Below, one piece after another: positions 1 through 7,065 of a stretch of DNA of 15,111 nt (the first letter of the stretch is position 1; the number at the start of each line of letters is the position of its first letter). The DNA is from Alistipes sp. (GTDB taxonomy: Bacteria > Bacteroidota > Bacteroidia > Bacteroidales > Rikenellaceae), in contig JAFZDR010000116.1 of NCBI GenBank assembly GCA_017561105.1, positions 1 through 15,111 of the forward strand. Direction: 5' to 3'. The notes beneath the pieces are model-generated. The model worked only from the letters and a program-made list of their open reading frames with translations. It ran no database searches and had not been told where the DNA came from. The position numbers were made by a program, and so were the translations under genes.

Positions 1-1064
1 GCGTTGGTTACGAGGTAGTAGAACTGAGGTATGCCGTTTTCGTTGTTCTTTGCCTTGTAGCCCGAAGGGATACTTGCATAGATAAACTTTGTGTTGTCCA
101 AATCGATATCCATCTCGTAGTAACCGTCAGCGTCGGTCTGCACGCAAATCTCGCCATCGGTGATTACAACATCGCTGATTGGCATGCCATTGGTGTCGCT
201 CACCGAGCCACAGCACGGTACCTGGCCGATAAAGTGATCGACATAGGCGTCGAAAGATTCGAGGTTGACACTGGTGTTTGCCTTATATGTTATCGTCTTA
301 AATTCGCGAACAACACCCGCCTTGACTGCTGAAGGGATCCATTTGCAGACCATCTTTCCCCCCTTGCTATCGGTGAAGGTTATGGTGCAGGCACCATATT
401 CGCCCTTTGGCATTACGACATTGAAGATTGTGGCATCTGCGGCCGAGAGAGTTGTATCTGCAAGGTAGATAATCTCGCTTTCGCAGCTCTGTGTTGCCGA
501 GATTGTGCCATTCGAGCAATCTACAGCAAAGTTACCCGAGATAGCCTCGCCGCTATCCGATTTGATAGAGATACTCTTGAGAGTTGTGCCAACATTTGCG
601 GCCTTGACAGGGAATCGCAAAATGCCCGCAAGGTGCTTAAGCTGTATTGTGCTACTCTGCGAGGTTACATATCCATACATTGGTGCGTAACCCGACTTAA
701 TCGAGTTTAACTCGTAGAGTTGCTCACTCGGGAAAAGTGCGCTGTCGGTCGAACCACCCGTGTAGAGAATAGAGAGCGGATAGCTCAATACGACATCTAT
801 CGTAAACTGCGCAGACGACGGATTGTTGTTATCGATAACGGCCTCCTCCGATAAGTTGCCATTTACGACGATGCGATCTCCCTCGCTCCAATATACGGGG
901 TAGCTATCGCCCTCCTTCGCGCCTAAATAGGTGCGGGTTTTGGCAGTTGTTATGGTGAGTGTAGTGGTGCCATCGCCATTAAGACCGAGATCTGCGGTGT
1001 AGTCGGTTTGACAAGCGACAAATAGTAGTGCACTTAGGAGTGTGCAGAGTGTATATCTCTTCAT
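1..1064 (-). CDS. Lipoprotein with fimbrillin-like N-terminus and calcineurin-phosphoesterase N-terminal (MetallophosN-like) domain; 3' end outside window
   Basis: The reverse strand is open from an ATG at 1064 to the window edge, giving 354 codons with no stop. The product begins MKRYTLCTLL, and the hydrophobic stretch ends FVAC, so Cys18 is the probable lipidated residue of a lipoprotein; the following QTDYTAD is acidic, as in surface-exported Bacteroidota lipoproteins. Residues 19-260 resemble fimbrillin-family (Mfa-like) modules, including YPVYWSEGD, MYGYV and LAGILRF. The same module heads the giant gene at 2853-6917. Residues from about 275 onward read GSVSDTNGMPISDVVITDGE, then a TDADGYYEM turn, IPSGYKA and NGIPQFYYL. 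That is the order seen in the N-terminal domain of Bacteroidota calcineurin-like phosphoesterases (MetallophosN). I infer that the metallophosphoesterase domain lies beyond base 1. Its metal ligands cannot be seen, so activity and substrate remain unknown. The gene has its own promoter at 1083-1115. Confidence 0.85.
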   Translation of the reverse strand, partial: MKRYTLCTLLSALLFVACQTDYTADLGLNGDGTTTLTITTAKTRTYLGAKEGDSYPVYWSEGDRIVVNGNLSEEAVIDNNNPSSAQFTIDVVLSYPLSILYTGGSTDSALFPSEQLYELNSIKSGYAPMYGYVTSQSSTIQLKHLAGILRFPVKAANVGTTLKSISIKSDSGEAISGNFAVDCSNGTISATQSCESEIIYLADTTLSAADATIFNVVMPKGEYGACTITFTDSKGGKMVCKWIPSAVKAGVVREFKTITYKANTSVNLESFDAYVDHFIGQVPCCGSVSDTNGMPISDVVITDGEICVQTDADGYYEMDIDLDNTKFIYASIPSGYKAKNNENGIPQFYYLVTN

Positions 1065-1082
1065 TTTTTAGTTGTAGTTTTT

Positions 1083-1115
1083 GCAAAAATACGATTTTTA
1101 TTCGGTCTTCACAAA
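1083..1115 (-). promoter_or_regulatory. Bacteroidota-type promoter for the lipoprotein gene at 1064
   Basis: On the minus strand TTTG (1115-1112) is followed by exactly 20 nt and then TATTTTTGC (1091-1083). This matches the Bacteroides primary-sigma consensus of a -33 TTTG and a -7 TAnnTTTG. The start codon is only 18 nt downstream of the -7 box, so the leader must be about 10-14 nt. The promoter of the other lipoprotein gene (7023-7055) has the same layout and spacing. Confidence 0.75.
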
Positions 1116-1119
1116 TTTA

Positions 1120-1138
1120 TATCTCATAAAATGAGATA
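1120..1138. repeat. 19-bp palindrome between divergent genes, possible operator
   Basis: TATCTCATAAAATGAGATA is a perfect inverted repeat with 8-bp arms around AAA. It lies 4 bp upstream of the -33 box of the minus-strand lipoprotein gene and about 70 bp upstream of the plus-strand transporter start. No T-tract adjoins it on either strand, so it is not a convincing terminator. Its position suits a dimeric regulator acting on one or both divergent genes; that role is inferred. Confidence 0.5.
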
Positions 1139-1140
1139 AG

Positions 1141-1174
1141 TTGTCAATAGTAATCGTCGTGGCGTAATTATTGC
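1141..1174 (+). promoter_or_regulatory. Weak candidate promoter for the GadC-like transporter
   Basis: TTG at 1141-1143 is followed by 21 nt and then TAATTATTGC at 1165-1174. This is an imperfect version of the -33/-7 pair, because the -7 element carries one extra base and lacks the full TTTG. It is the best candidate in the 147-bp divergent gap (1065-1211) on this strand. No Shine-Dalgarno sequence precedes the ATG; the last bases before it are A/T-rich. Confidence 0.3.
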
Positions 1175-1211
1175 GCAGTTGGTTCTACGATAACAAATAA
1201 AAGTTATAACA

Positions 1212-2672
1212 ATGGAGACAAAAAAGAAGACTACAGGGTTTAAGCTGACGGTGGCAACCCTGGCAATTATGAATGTTACCGCAGTGGTCAGTCTGCGCGG
1301 TTTGGCAGCGGAGTCGGTCTATGGTCTATCCTCTGCATTTTATTACCTCTTTGCAGCCATAGTATTTCTTATCCCTACGGCACTTGTAGCAGCCGAGTTG
1401 GCGGCTATGTACTCCGACAAGCAGGGTGGAGTGTTCCGCTGGGTAGGCGAGGCTATGGGTGCGCGTGTGGGCTTCCTGGCAATTTGGATTCAGTGGATTC
1501 AATCGACCATCTGGTACCCTACGGTCTTGACTTTTGGTGCGGTGTCAATTGCATTTATAGGTATGGACCAGACCCACGATATGGCTCTCGCCTCGAATAA
1601 GCTCTTTACCCTGATTGTCGTGCTGGCGATCTATTGGGTAGCTACATTTGTAGCCTTGAAGGGTCTGAATTGGGTAGGTAAAATCAGTAAGTGGGGTGGT
1701 ATCATCGGTACTATTATCCCTGCGGGATTGCTTATCGTTATGGGTATTGCCTATATCGCTACAGGCGGAAAGAACAATATGGATATGTCGCAGGGCTTCT
1801 TCCCCGACCTCTCGAATTTGAACAATGTGGTGCTGGCAAGTAGTATCTTCCTCTTCTATGCGGGTATGGAGATGATGGGTGTCCATGTTATGGATGTCGA
1901 TAATCCGCGCAAAAACTATCCTAAGGCTATTATCCTTGGTGCGTTGATTACAGTTTTGATATTTATCTTCGGAACCTTTGCGCTCGGCTTTATCATCCCT
2001 GCCAAGGATGTAAACCTCACTCAATCGCTGTTGGTAGGATTCGATAGCTATCTCTCCTATTTCAAGATGTCGTGGGCATCGCCAATTATGGCTATCGCCT
2101 TGATGTTTGGTGTGTTGGCGGGCGTGCTGACTTGGGTTTCGGGACCGTCGAAGGGTATCTTTGCTGTAGGTAAGGCGGGCTATCTTCCGCCATTCTTCCA
2201 GAAGGAGAATAGCAATGGCGTACAGCGCAATATCCTCATTATTCAGGGCATTATCGTTACCCTTCTGGCGCTTCTATTTGTGGTTATGCCGTCGGTGCAG
2301 TCGTTCTATCAGATATTGTCGCAGCTCACCGCACTCTTGTACCTTGTGATGTATATGCTTATGTTCGCCTCGGCGATAGTTCTTCGCTACCGTCGTGCAC
2401 AGAAGGAGCGCCCATTCCGCTTGGGCGGTAATGGCACAATGTGGATTATCGCGGGTGTCGGTTTCCTCGGCTCACTCCTCGCCTTCATCTTGAGCTTTAT
2501 TCCACCGGCACAGATCGCTACGGGTAGCACAACAGTTTGGTACTCGGTACTCTTTGGCGGAGCCTTCATCGTGATAATTCTGCCATTTATCATCTACTCG
2601 ATGCGCAAACCGTCGTGGCGCGATAAGGCGGCAGTGTTTGCTCCGTTCGAGTGGGAGTCACAACAAAAATAG
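1212..2672 (+). CDS. APC-superfamily amino acid antiporter, GadC-like (glutamate:GABA antiporter family)
   Basis: The 486-aa product is an inner-membrane permease with about 12 hydrophobic segments and no signal peptide. It aligns by eye along its length with E. coli GadC: AAELAAMYSDKQGGVFRWV near TM2, FFPDLSNL before TM6, VSGPSKGIFAVGKAGYLPP at TM8/loop, NGVQRNILIIQ, and an LSFIPP stretch near the end. GadC exchanges external glutamate for internal GABA in acid resistance. No glutamate decarboxylase or glutaminase gene is in the window, so the substrates are inferred only at family level; another amino acid/amine exchange is possible. After the last membrane segment only about 24 residues remain, so the C-terminal plug of E. 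coli GadC (residues 477-511 there) appears to be missing. The gene stands alone on the plus strand and ends at the terminator 2681-2712. Confidence 0.85.
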   Translation: METKKKTTGFKLTVATLAIMNVTAVVSLRGLAAESVYGLSSAFYYLFAAIVFLIPTALVAAELAAMYSDKQGGVFRWVGEAMGARVGFLAIWIQWIQSTIWYPTVLTFGAVSIAFIGMDQTHDMALASNKLFTLIVVLAIYWVATFVALKGLNWVGKISKWGGIIGTIIPAGLLIVMGIAYIATGGKNNMDMSQGFFPDLSNLNNVVLASSIFLFYAGMEMMGVHVMDVDNPRKNYPKAIILGALITVLIFIFGTFALGFIIPAKDVNLTQSLLVGFDSYLSYFKMSWASPIMAIALMFGVLAGVLTWVSGPSKGIFAVGKAGYLPPFFQKENSNGVQRNILIIQGIIVTLLALLFVVMPSVQSFYQILSQLTALLYLVMYMLMFASAIVLRYRRAQKERPFRLGGNGTMWIIAGVGFLGSLLAFILSFIPPAQIATGSTTVWYSVLFGGAFIVIILPFIIYSMRKPSWRDKAAVFAPFEWESQQK

Positions 2673-2680
2673 AATAAATA

Positions 2681-2712
2681 AGGGGCGAGAATTTCTCGCC
2701 CCTCTCTTTTTT
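2681..2712 (+). terminator. Rho-independent terminator after the GadC-like gene, shared by converging genes
   Basis: AGGGGCGAG and CTCGCCCCT form a GC-rich 9-bp stem around AATTT, followed on the plus strand by CTCTTTTTT. It starts 9 bp after the transporter stop codon. On the minus strand the same hairpin follows the 38-aa peptide gene, whose stop codon overlaps the T-tract, and is trailed by an interrupted T-rich stretch, so it may stop transcription from both sides. Confidence 0.85.
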
Positions 2713-2827
2713 AGTAAACCAACTCGTCGCTTTCGCTTCCAAAGCCCGGAAGGAGGACGCTGTCGCCATAACCCTTTTCGGCTACGACCTCATAAATCTC
2801 AAATTCTGGTTTCAAGTAGTTCTTCAT
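2711..2827 (-). CDS. Small acidic protein, 38 aa, downstream of the giant repeat lipoprotein
   Basis: The reverse strand holds a complete frame from ATG at 2825-2827 to TAA at 2711-2713. The product starts MKNYLKPEFEIYEVV and ends SESDELVY. It has no signal peptide, membrane segment or cysteine, and its C-terminal half is acidic. The MK-x-Y-x-KPEFE opening resembles the starts of many very short Bacteroidales proteins of unknown role. The frame begins 25 bp after the stop of the 1354-aa lipoprotein gene on the same strand and ends at a terminator, so the two are probably co-transcribed. Its position between a lipoprotein stop and a terminator, with no other explanation for the space, supports a real gene. 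No function can be assigned. Confidence 0.6.
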   Translation of the reverse strand: MKNYLKPEFEIYEVVAEKGYGDSVLLPGFGSESDELVY

Positions 2828-2852
2828 AATCGTAACTTATTTTTAGGGTTTA

Positions 2853-5800
2853 TTACTCGATTGATGATACATAAGAGCACTCGTCAGCCTCGGCTACACT
2901 CTGCTCGATCTCGTTGCTGTAGAGGTACTTGAAGTAGTTCGAAGAGCTGAGAGTAATGGTCTTGTAGCTCTCATCCTCTACATTATATGCGCCTACGAAA
3001 GTACCGCCCGCCTGGCTCTTTGTAGCCTTGGTAGCCTCGGCATAAGGGATACCCATCAACATACCTACATTCTTGCTCTCGCCGCCATTGATGCTGCAGT
3101 GTACTGCTGCATTTGTGAATGGATGTGCAGTGAAACCTGCCCATCCACCAACATAGGCCTCACCTGAGAATGTACCGCTGCAAGTTATGTCACCCTTGTT
3201 GATTACCTGGCAGTTGTAGTAGATTGGATCGGTTACCTTCGAAGTTACACTTACATCTTTTCCATCCACAGACTCGGTTACAGCGGCTGTTGTACCCTTT
3301 TGGTAGATTGTGAACGCCTCGTTATTGTTGATAGGAGCCTCGTTGAAACCAATGATGCCACCGATATACAATGGAGCTGTGCTGCTGTGAGTACCGCTGA
3401 ATGTGATATTACCGCTATTGGTATAACCGTGCTGTACCGAACGGAGGATTGTAGTGTGACCGAACATACCACCGATGTTCAATGTTGCAGTTGCTGCACC
3501 GCCAACACCGCTCTCTCCCTCGAACAAGATCTCTGCACTATTCGAGCAGTCGTTAAGAACCAAATACTGCGACTTCGCCTCACCGAAGAAACCTCCGATA
3601 TATGTCTCGCCCTTGAACTTGGAGTTCTTGGTTGCGTGAATCTTACCTGCATTGTGAGCTGCGCAGTATATCGAACCGTAAGAGCCACCGCCACAGATAC
3701 CTCCAACGCGACAAGCTGCTGTAAACTCTGCATCGAGAGTGATTGTACAGTCGTTTGTAATGTTTACACGGTTGTAGTTGTTAGGGTAACCTACAACACC
3801 TGCAATGAATGCAGTAGCAGCTACAGTTCCCTTAATTTCGACATCGCCGTAGTTGGCAAGTGGGTTACTGTGGTCAACCATACGACCTGCAACACCGCCG
3901 ATAGCATAGGTCTTACCCGCTACGGTCTTTGCCAACTCCATTGTAACCTTACCATTCTTGGTATTTGTGAGCGTACGGTCGGTACTTCCATCAACATAAC
4001 CTGTAACACCACCGACATATACATTGCCGCTAACGCTTGGTTTGAGTGTGATTGGAGCGTCATTCTCACAAGTGTTCAACGCGCCCGAGTTGTGCAAGTT
4101 GAGCATGGCCACACAACCACCAACATACAATCCACCCGGAGTCGAAGATTTCTCATCGATATAGATTGCACCCGAGTTCTTCAAATTTGTACCGCTACCA
4201 CCTGTATCTGTATTGTAACGTCCAACATTACCCGCAGTCGATATAGTCCATTTGACAAGGAGGTCTTCGATTGTGATATCACCCGAGTTCTCCATATCGC
4301 TCATTGTTAGCTTTATATCAACCCATCCTACGTTACCGCCAAGATTGAGAAGCTTATCGTCGTTAGCAGCCGATGACAAAGCACCAACTGTACCGCCCTG
4401 AAGAGTGATGTCACCGCTGTTGCGGAGTGTAGTGAGCACCTTGTTTGTCCAACCGACATTACCTGCCAAATGGAGACATTTACCACAAGAGACACCCTTC
4501 TCAATGATGATATTACCCGAGTTGGTGAGGTTTTTAGCACCAGTCGCACCAACGCAGCCGAGATTACCGCCAATCATCATAATATCGTTGACTGTAGTTG
4601 TTCCCTCCTTAATAGTGATATTTCCACTATTCTCGGAATTCTCAACCAATCCACTTGCAGTCTGACTCATCGAGCCACCTACGCGCAAGCATCCTACTGT
4701 GTGAGCATAAACTGCGATATCACCGGTGTTATTGATAGATGTCATAGTATCGTTATTAGCATTTGCATAACCGATTCCACCACCGATATTAAGACGCACC
4801 TTATCGTACGCTGTGTAGGTCTCAAGAGTTGTTACAACACAATGGATATTCATTGCTGCGTGATTGGTAATGTTCGATGTTCCGTTTTGTGTCTGATAGC
4901 CAACACAACCACCAATCGAAAGATTGTATGCGTTATTCTCGGCGTTAATTAAGTTCGACTTAACGGTTAAGACACCCTCCTTGTTATTTACGATGTCGTG
5001 GTCATTATTCTGAGACCATCCTACAACTCCACCAACGTGGTAGTAGCCCGCAGTTGCAGCTGTATCGCTCATATCAGAGAGTACGGTTACAGGTGCGTTG
5101 TTCGAAACATTCGAGAGGATAGAGAACTCGATATTTGTAGTACCTGTGTGACGACCGATAGCACCACCGACAATTGTCTGATAGACTTCAACATCCTCAG
5201 CAACTGATACCGGACCGTAGTTGTGCAACTCGGTACCCGCGCAGTCGTTGAGATAGCCCGCAATACCTGCAGCATTGAGAGCTCCGAAGTAACCGCCCGA
5301 GATTGACAATGTGCCGTAGTTCTTCGAATTGTTGCAAGTCATTTGGGTTGCCCAACCAATTATACCACCGAAGTTATGAGTATGTGTCGAGCCGAATGGA
5401 CCCTTGATTGTCACATCACCACGGTTGGTAAGACCGGTTGCGAGAGTGTTCATATGTATAGCACCTATCACACCACCGATACGAGCGCTGATAGTGAGCT
5501 TCTCTACTGCGTTTGTATAGTTTACTGCACCTGTATTTGTACAGTTCTGTACCGATGAGGTGTGTGGAGTGTCGTTTGCATTGCGAACATAACCTACGAT
5601 ACCGCCACCACAGGTAATAACAACGAGTGAAGTCGAAGCCGAGTAAACCTGATGGATATCGAGCTCAGCCGAGCTGTGGCAGTTGGTGATATGTACGCCA
5701 CCAACATAACCGATCAACGATCCAACAGCTGCATCTGTCAAAACCTCCTTTTCTGCAGGAACAAAATCAGGAACATTTACATAGACCTTACCGCTAACCG

Positions 5801-6917
5801 AGCAGTTATCCACTGTGAGTGGATCTGCGCCCGGAGCCTGAACATAGCGGGCCAAAGCACCTACGTTAGGGTTTACGGTCTCGACGATATTTACATCTAC
5901 CAACTTCACATTCTTGAGCGAACCACTTACGCCTCCGAACAATGGTGCGGTCAAGCCCTTAATCTCGAAGTTGCCGCCATCAAAAGTGTGAGCAAAGCCC
6001 TCGATTGGTGTCCACTGAACGCCTGTCAAGTCGAGGTTTGCGGTTACGCGAGCATTGCGCGATGGGTTAGCTGCGAAAGCGATGAGAGCATCCACGCTGT
6101 CGATGATAAACTCACTGCCGAGAACGCCGTTATACTCGAATGCACCGAACTCACGCACCATACCTGCCATTACAGGCTTCTCGTTGGTCTCGAACTGGAG
6201 AGTCATCTTCTCACCCGAAACTGCAAAGAGCGATACGCTAACCTTGCCGTATGTGCCTGCAGGAACTGCGATATAGAGCGGAGTAGCCTCCGAGCTGAGC
6301 TCCAAGCCGTTCTCGATGTTGAAGTTTACGCACTTTGAGCCTGTGCCCTCAACAAGTGTCAACGCTCCGGTAGCGCAATCTACAGTGTAGGTACCTGCGA
6401 GGTAGCCCTGCTCAGCCTCCAAAACCACATTCGAGAGGGTCTTGTCACCCGATACTGCAAGGCGAAGCACACCTGCGAGGTTGTGCAACTGAATCGACTC
6501 ACCCTCGTTTGCTGCGTAACCATACATTGGAACTGCACCAACGCTGAAAGTACCCTCCTCGAAGCTCTGCGATGCAGGGAAGGTCACCTCGTTTGTGCTG
6601 CTTGCAGGGTAGAGTACATTGTAAGGGTGCGACAATACACCATCGAATGTGAACTCTGCAGCTGCGTTACCCTCAGCCGATGCAGGGAGAGCTGCCGAAG
6701 CGATGCCGTTTACCGAAAGCTGATCGCCCTCGCTCCAGTAGAGCGGATAGGTGCCATCAACCTTTTCGCCAAGCTGGGTACGCGACTCCTCCAACGAGAT
6801 AGTCAATGTTGTCTGACCACCGACTTCAACGCCGAGGTCCTCGGTTGCATCGGTTGCGCAAGAAAATCCTGCGAACAAAACTGCAGCCGCAATGAAAAGT
6901 TTGGTTAATTTTTTCAT
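2853..6917 (-). CDS. Giant surface lipoprotein: fimbrillin-like N-terminus plus about 23 GLUG-like repeats
   Basis: The product is 1354 aa. Residues 1-20 form a lipoprotein signal ending GFSC (Cys20; Gly at -3 makes the lipobox loose but acceptable for Bacteroidota), followed by the acidic ATDATEDLG. Residues 21-262 are a fimbrillin-like module with YPLYWSEGD, MYGYA, LAGVLRL and AGMVREFG, shared with the gene at 1-1064. Residues 266-345 look like the opening of a GLUG-type domain (LDLTGVQWTPIEG, TFDGGNFEIKGLT). From about 345 to 1262 a unit of roughly 40 residues recurs about 23 times, built around [IV]GG-x-x-G and a later N-x-G-[DN]-[IV] turn. Such repeats usually fold as a beta-solenoid stalk. 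The last 90 residues are distinct and contain a run of tyrosines (YFKYLYSNE). The protein is probably anchored in the outer membrane facing outward; adhesion or glycan binding is plausible but not shown. A 38-aa gene follows 25 bp downstream. The promoter is at 7023-7055, and a G10 tract lies in the leader. Confidence 0.88.
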   Translation of the reverse strand: MKKLTKLFIAAAVLFAGFSCATDATEDLGVEVGGQTTLTISLEESRTQLGEKVDGTYPLYWSEGDQLSVNGIASAALPASAEGNAAAEFTFDGVLSHPYNVLYPASSTNEVTFPASQSFEEGTFSVGAVPMYGYAANEGESIQLHNLAGVLRLAVSGDKTLSNVVLEAEQGYLAGTYTVDCATGALTLVEGTGSKCVNFNIENGLELSSEATPLYIAVPAGTYGKVSVSLFAVSGEKMTLQFETNEKPVMAGMVREFGAFEYNGVLGSEFIIDSVDALIAFAANPSRNARVTANLDLTGVQWTPIEGFAHTFDGGNFEIKGLTAPLFGGVSGSLKNVKLVDVNIVETVNPNVGALARYVQAPGADPLTVDNCSVSGKVYVNVPDFVPAEKEVLTDAAVGSLIGYVGGVHITNCHSSAELDIHQVYSASTSLVVITCGGGIVGYVRNANDTPHTSSVQNCTNTGAVNYTNAVEKLTISARIGGVIGAIHMNTLATGLTNRGDVTIKGPFGSTHTHNFGGIIGWATQMTCNNSKNYGTLSISGGYFGALNAAGIAGYLNDCAGTELHNYGPVSVAEDVEVYQTIVGGAIGRHTGTTNIEFSILSNVSNNAPVTVLSDMSDTAATAGYYHVGGVVGWSQNNDHDIVNNKEGVLTVKSNLINAENNAYNLSIGGCVGYQTQNGTSNITNHAAMNIHCVVTTLETYTAYDKVRLNIGGGIGYANANNDTMTSINNTGDIAVYAHTVGCLRVGGSMSQTASGLVENSENSGNITIKEGTTTVNDIMMIGGNLGCVGATGAKNLTNSGNIIIEKGVSCGKCLHLAGNVGWTNKVLTTLRNSGDITLQGGTVGALSSAANDDKLLNLGGNVGWVDIKLTMSDMENSGDITIEDLLVKWTISTAGNVGRYNTDTGGSGTNLKNSGAIYIDEKSSTPGGLYVGGCVAMLNLHNSGALNTCENDAPITLKPSVSGNVYVGGVTGYVDGSTDRTLTNTKNGKVTMELAKTVAGKTYAIGGVAGRMVDHSNPLANYGDVEIKGTVAATAFIAGVVGYPNNYNRVNITNDCTITLDAEFTAACRVGGICGGGSYGSIYCAAHNAGKIHATKNSKFKGETYIGGFFGEAKSQYLVLNDCSNSAEILFEGESGVGGAATATLNIGGMFGHTTILRSVQHGYTNSGNITFSGTHSSTAPLYIGGIIGFNEAPINNNEAFTIYQKGTTAAVTESVDGKDVSVTSKVTDPIYYNCQVINKGDITCSGTFSGEAYVGGWAGFTAHPFTNAAVHCSINGGESKNVGMLMGIPYAEATKATKSQAGGTFVGAYNVEDESYKTITLSSSNYFKYLYSNEIEQSVAEADECSYVSSIE
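3132..5885 (-). repeat. Coding array of about 23 degenerate GLUG-like repeats
   Basis: Within the giant lipoprotein, units of about 35-50 residues are marked by the core [VI]GG-x-[VIG]-G. Examples in order are GGIVGYV, IGGVIGAI, FGGIIGWA, VGGVVGWS, IGGGIGYA, LGGNVGWV, VGGVTGYV, IAGVVGYP, IGGMFGHT, IGGIIGFN and VGGWAGFT. Each core is generally followed by N-x-G-[DN]-I-type turns. The units differ widely in sequence and length, so this is an old, diverged array and not a recent tandem DNA duplication. Confidence 0.8.
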
Positions 6918-6944
6918 TTTGTTTAAGTTTTAAGTATTTTGTAT

Positions 6945-6963
6945 TCGTTGTAAGTCGTTGTAA
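6945..6963. repeat. 9-bp direct repeat in the leader of the giant lipoprotein gene
   Basis: TCGTTGTAA occurs at 6945-6953 and again at 6955-6963, one base apart, giving a 10-bp period. It lies between the G10 tract and the start codon, within the predicted 5' leader. A binding-site role is possible but unproven. Confidence 0.4.
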
Positions 6964-6975
6964 TATAGCAAATTA

Positions 6976-6985
6976 CCCCCCCCCC
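6976..6985. repeat. Homopolymer tract, ten C on plus (ten G on minus), in the 5' leader of the giant lipoprotein gene
   Basis: Ten consecutive C residues on the plus strand read as G10 in the direction of the downstream gene, whose start codon is 58 nt further on. The tract sits about 38 nt after the predicted -7 box and is immediately followed by TAATTTGC, a near-match to a -7 element. Tracts of this length are prone to slipped-strand length change. A 10-base G run stands out in an otherwise A/T-rich intergenic region. Confidence 0.85.
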
Positions 6986-7022
6986 GAAAAGTCGAGAAGG
7001 GCAATTGAGTTATTTGTCTAAT

Positions 7023-7055
7023 GCAAATTTAGTAAATAATTATTTGAAAGACAAA
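7023..7055 (-). promoter_or_regulatory. Bacteroidota-type promoter for the giant lipoprotein gene
   Basis: On the minus strand TTTG (7055-7052) is followed by 20 nt and then TAAATTTGC (7031-7023), an exact fit to the -33/-7 consensus. The expected start of transcription is near 7016, giving a leader of about 95-100 nt that contains the G10 tract and the direct repeat. The promoter lies just beyond the rpsU terminator, so the lipoprotein gene is an independent unit. Confidence 0.75.
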
Positions 7056-7065
7056 AATAATATTG

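Noticed and set aside
3300..4310. 336-aa open frame on the plus strand, opposite the giant lipoprotein gene
   Set aside because: It is rich in Cys, Thr and Ile with no recognisable domain and lies wholly antisense to a clear repeat protein. Several similar long antisense frames lie over the same gene, as expected from its codon use.
3132..5885. Regular repeats considered as a CRISPR array
   Set aside because: The units are long, strongly diverged, and in a single open reading frame; no short identical direct repeats with unique spacers are present.
7052..7059. TATTTTTG on the minus strand as the -7 box of the giant lipoprotein gene
   Set aside because: No -33 element lies upstream at the right distance, as that position falls in the rpsU terminator stem. 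Its TTTG instead serves as the -33 box of the better pair at 7023-7055.
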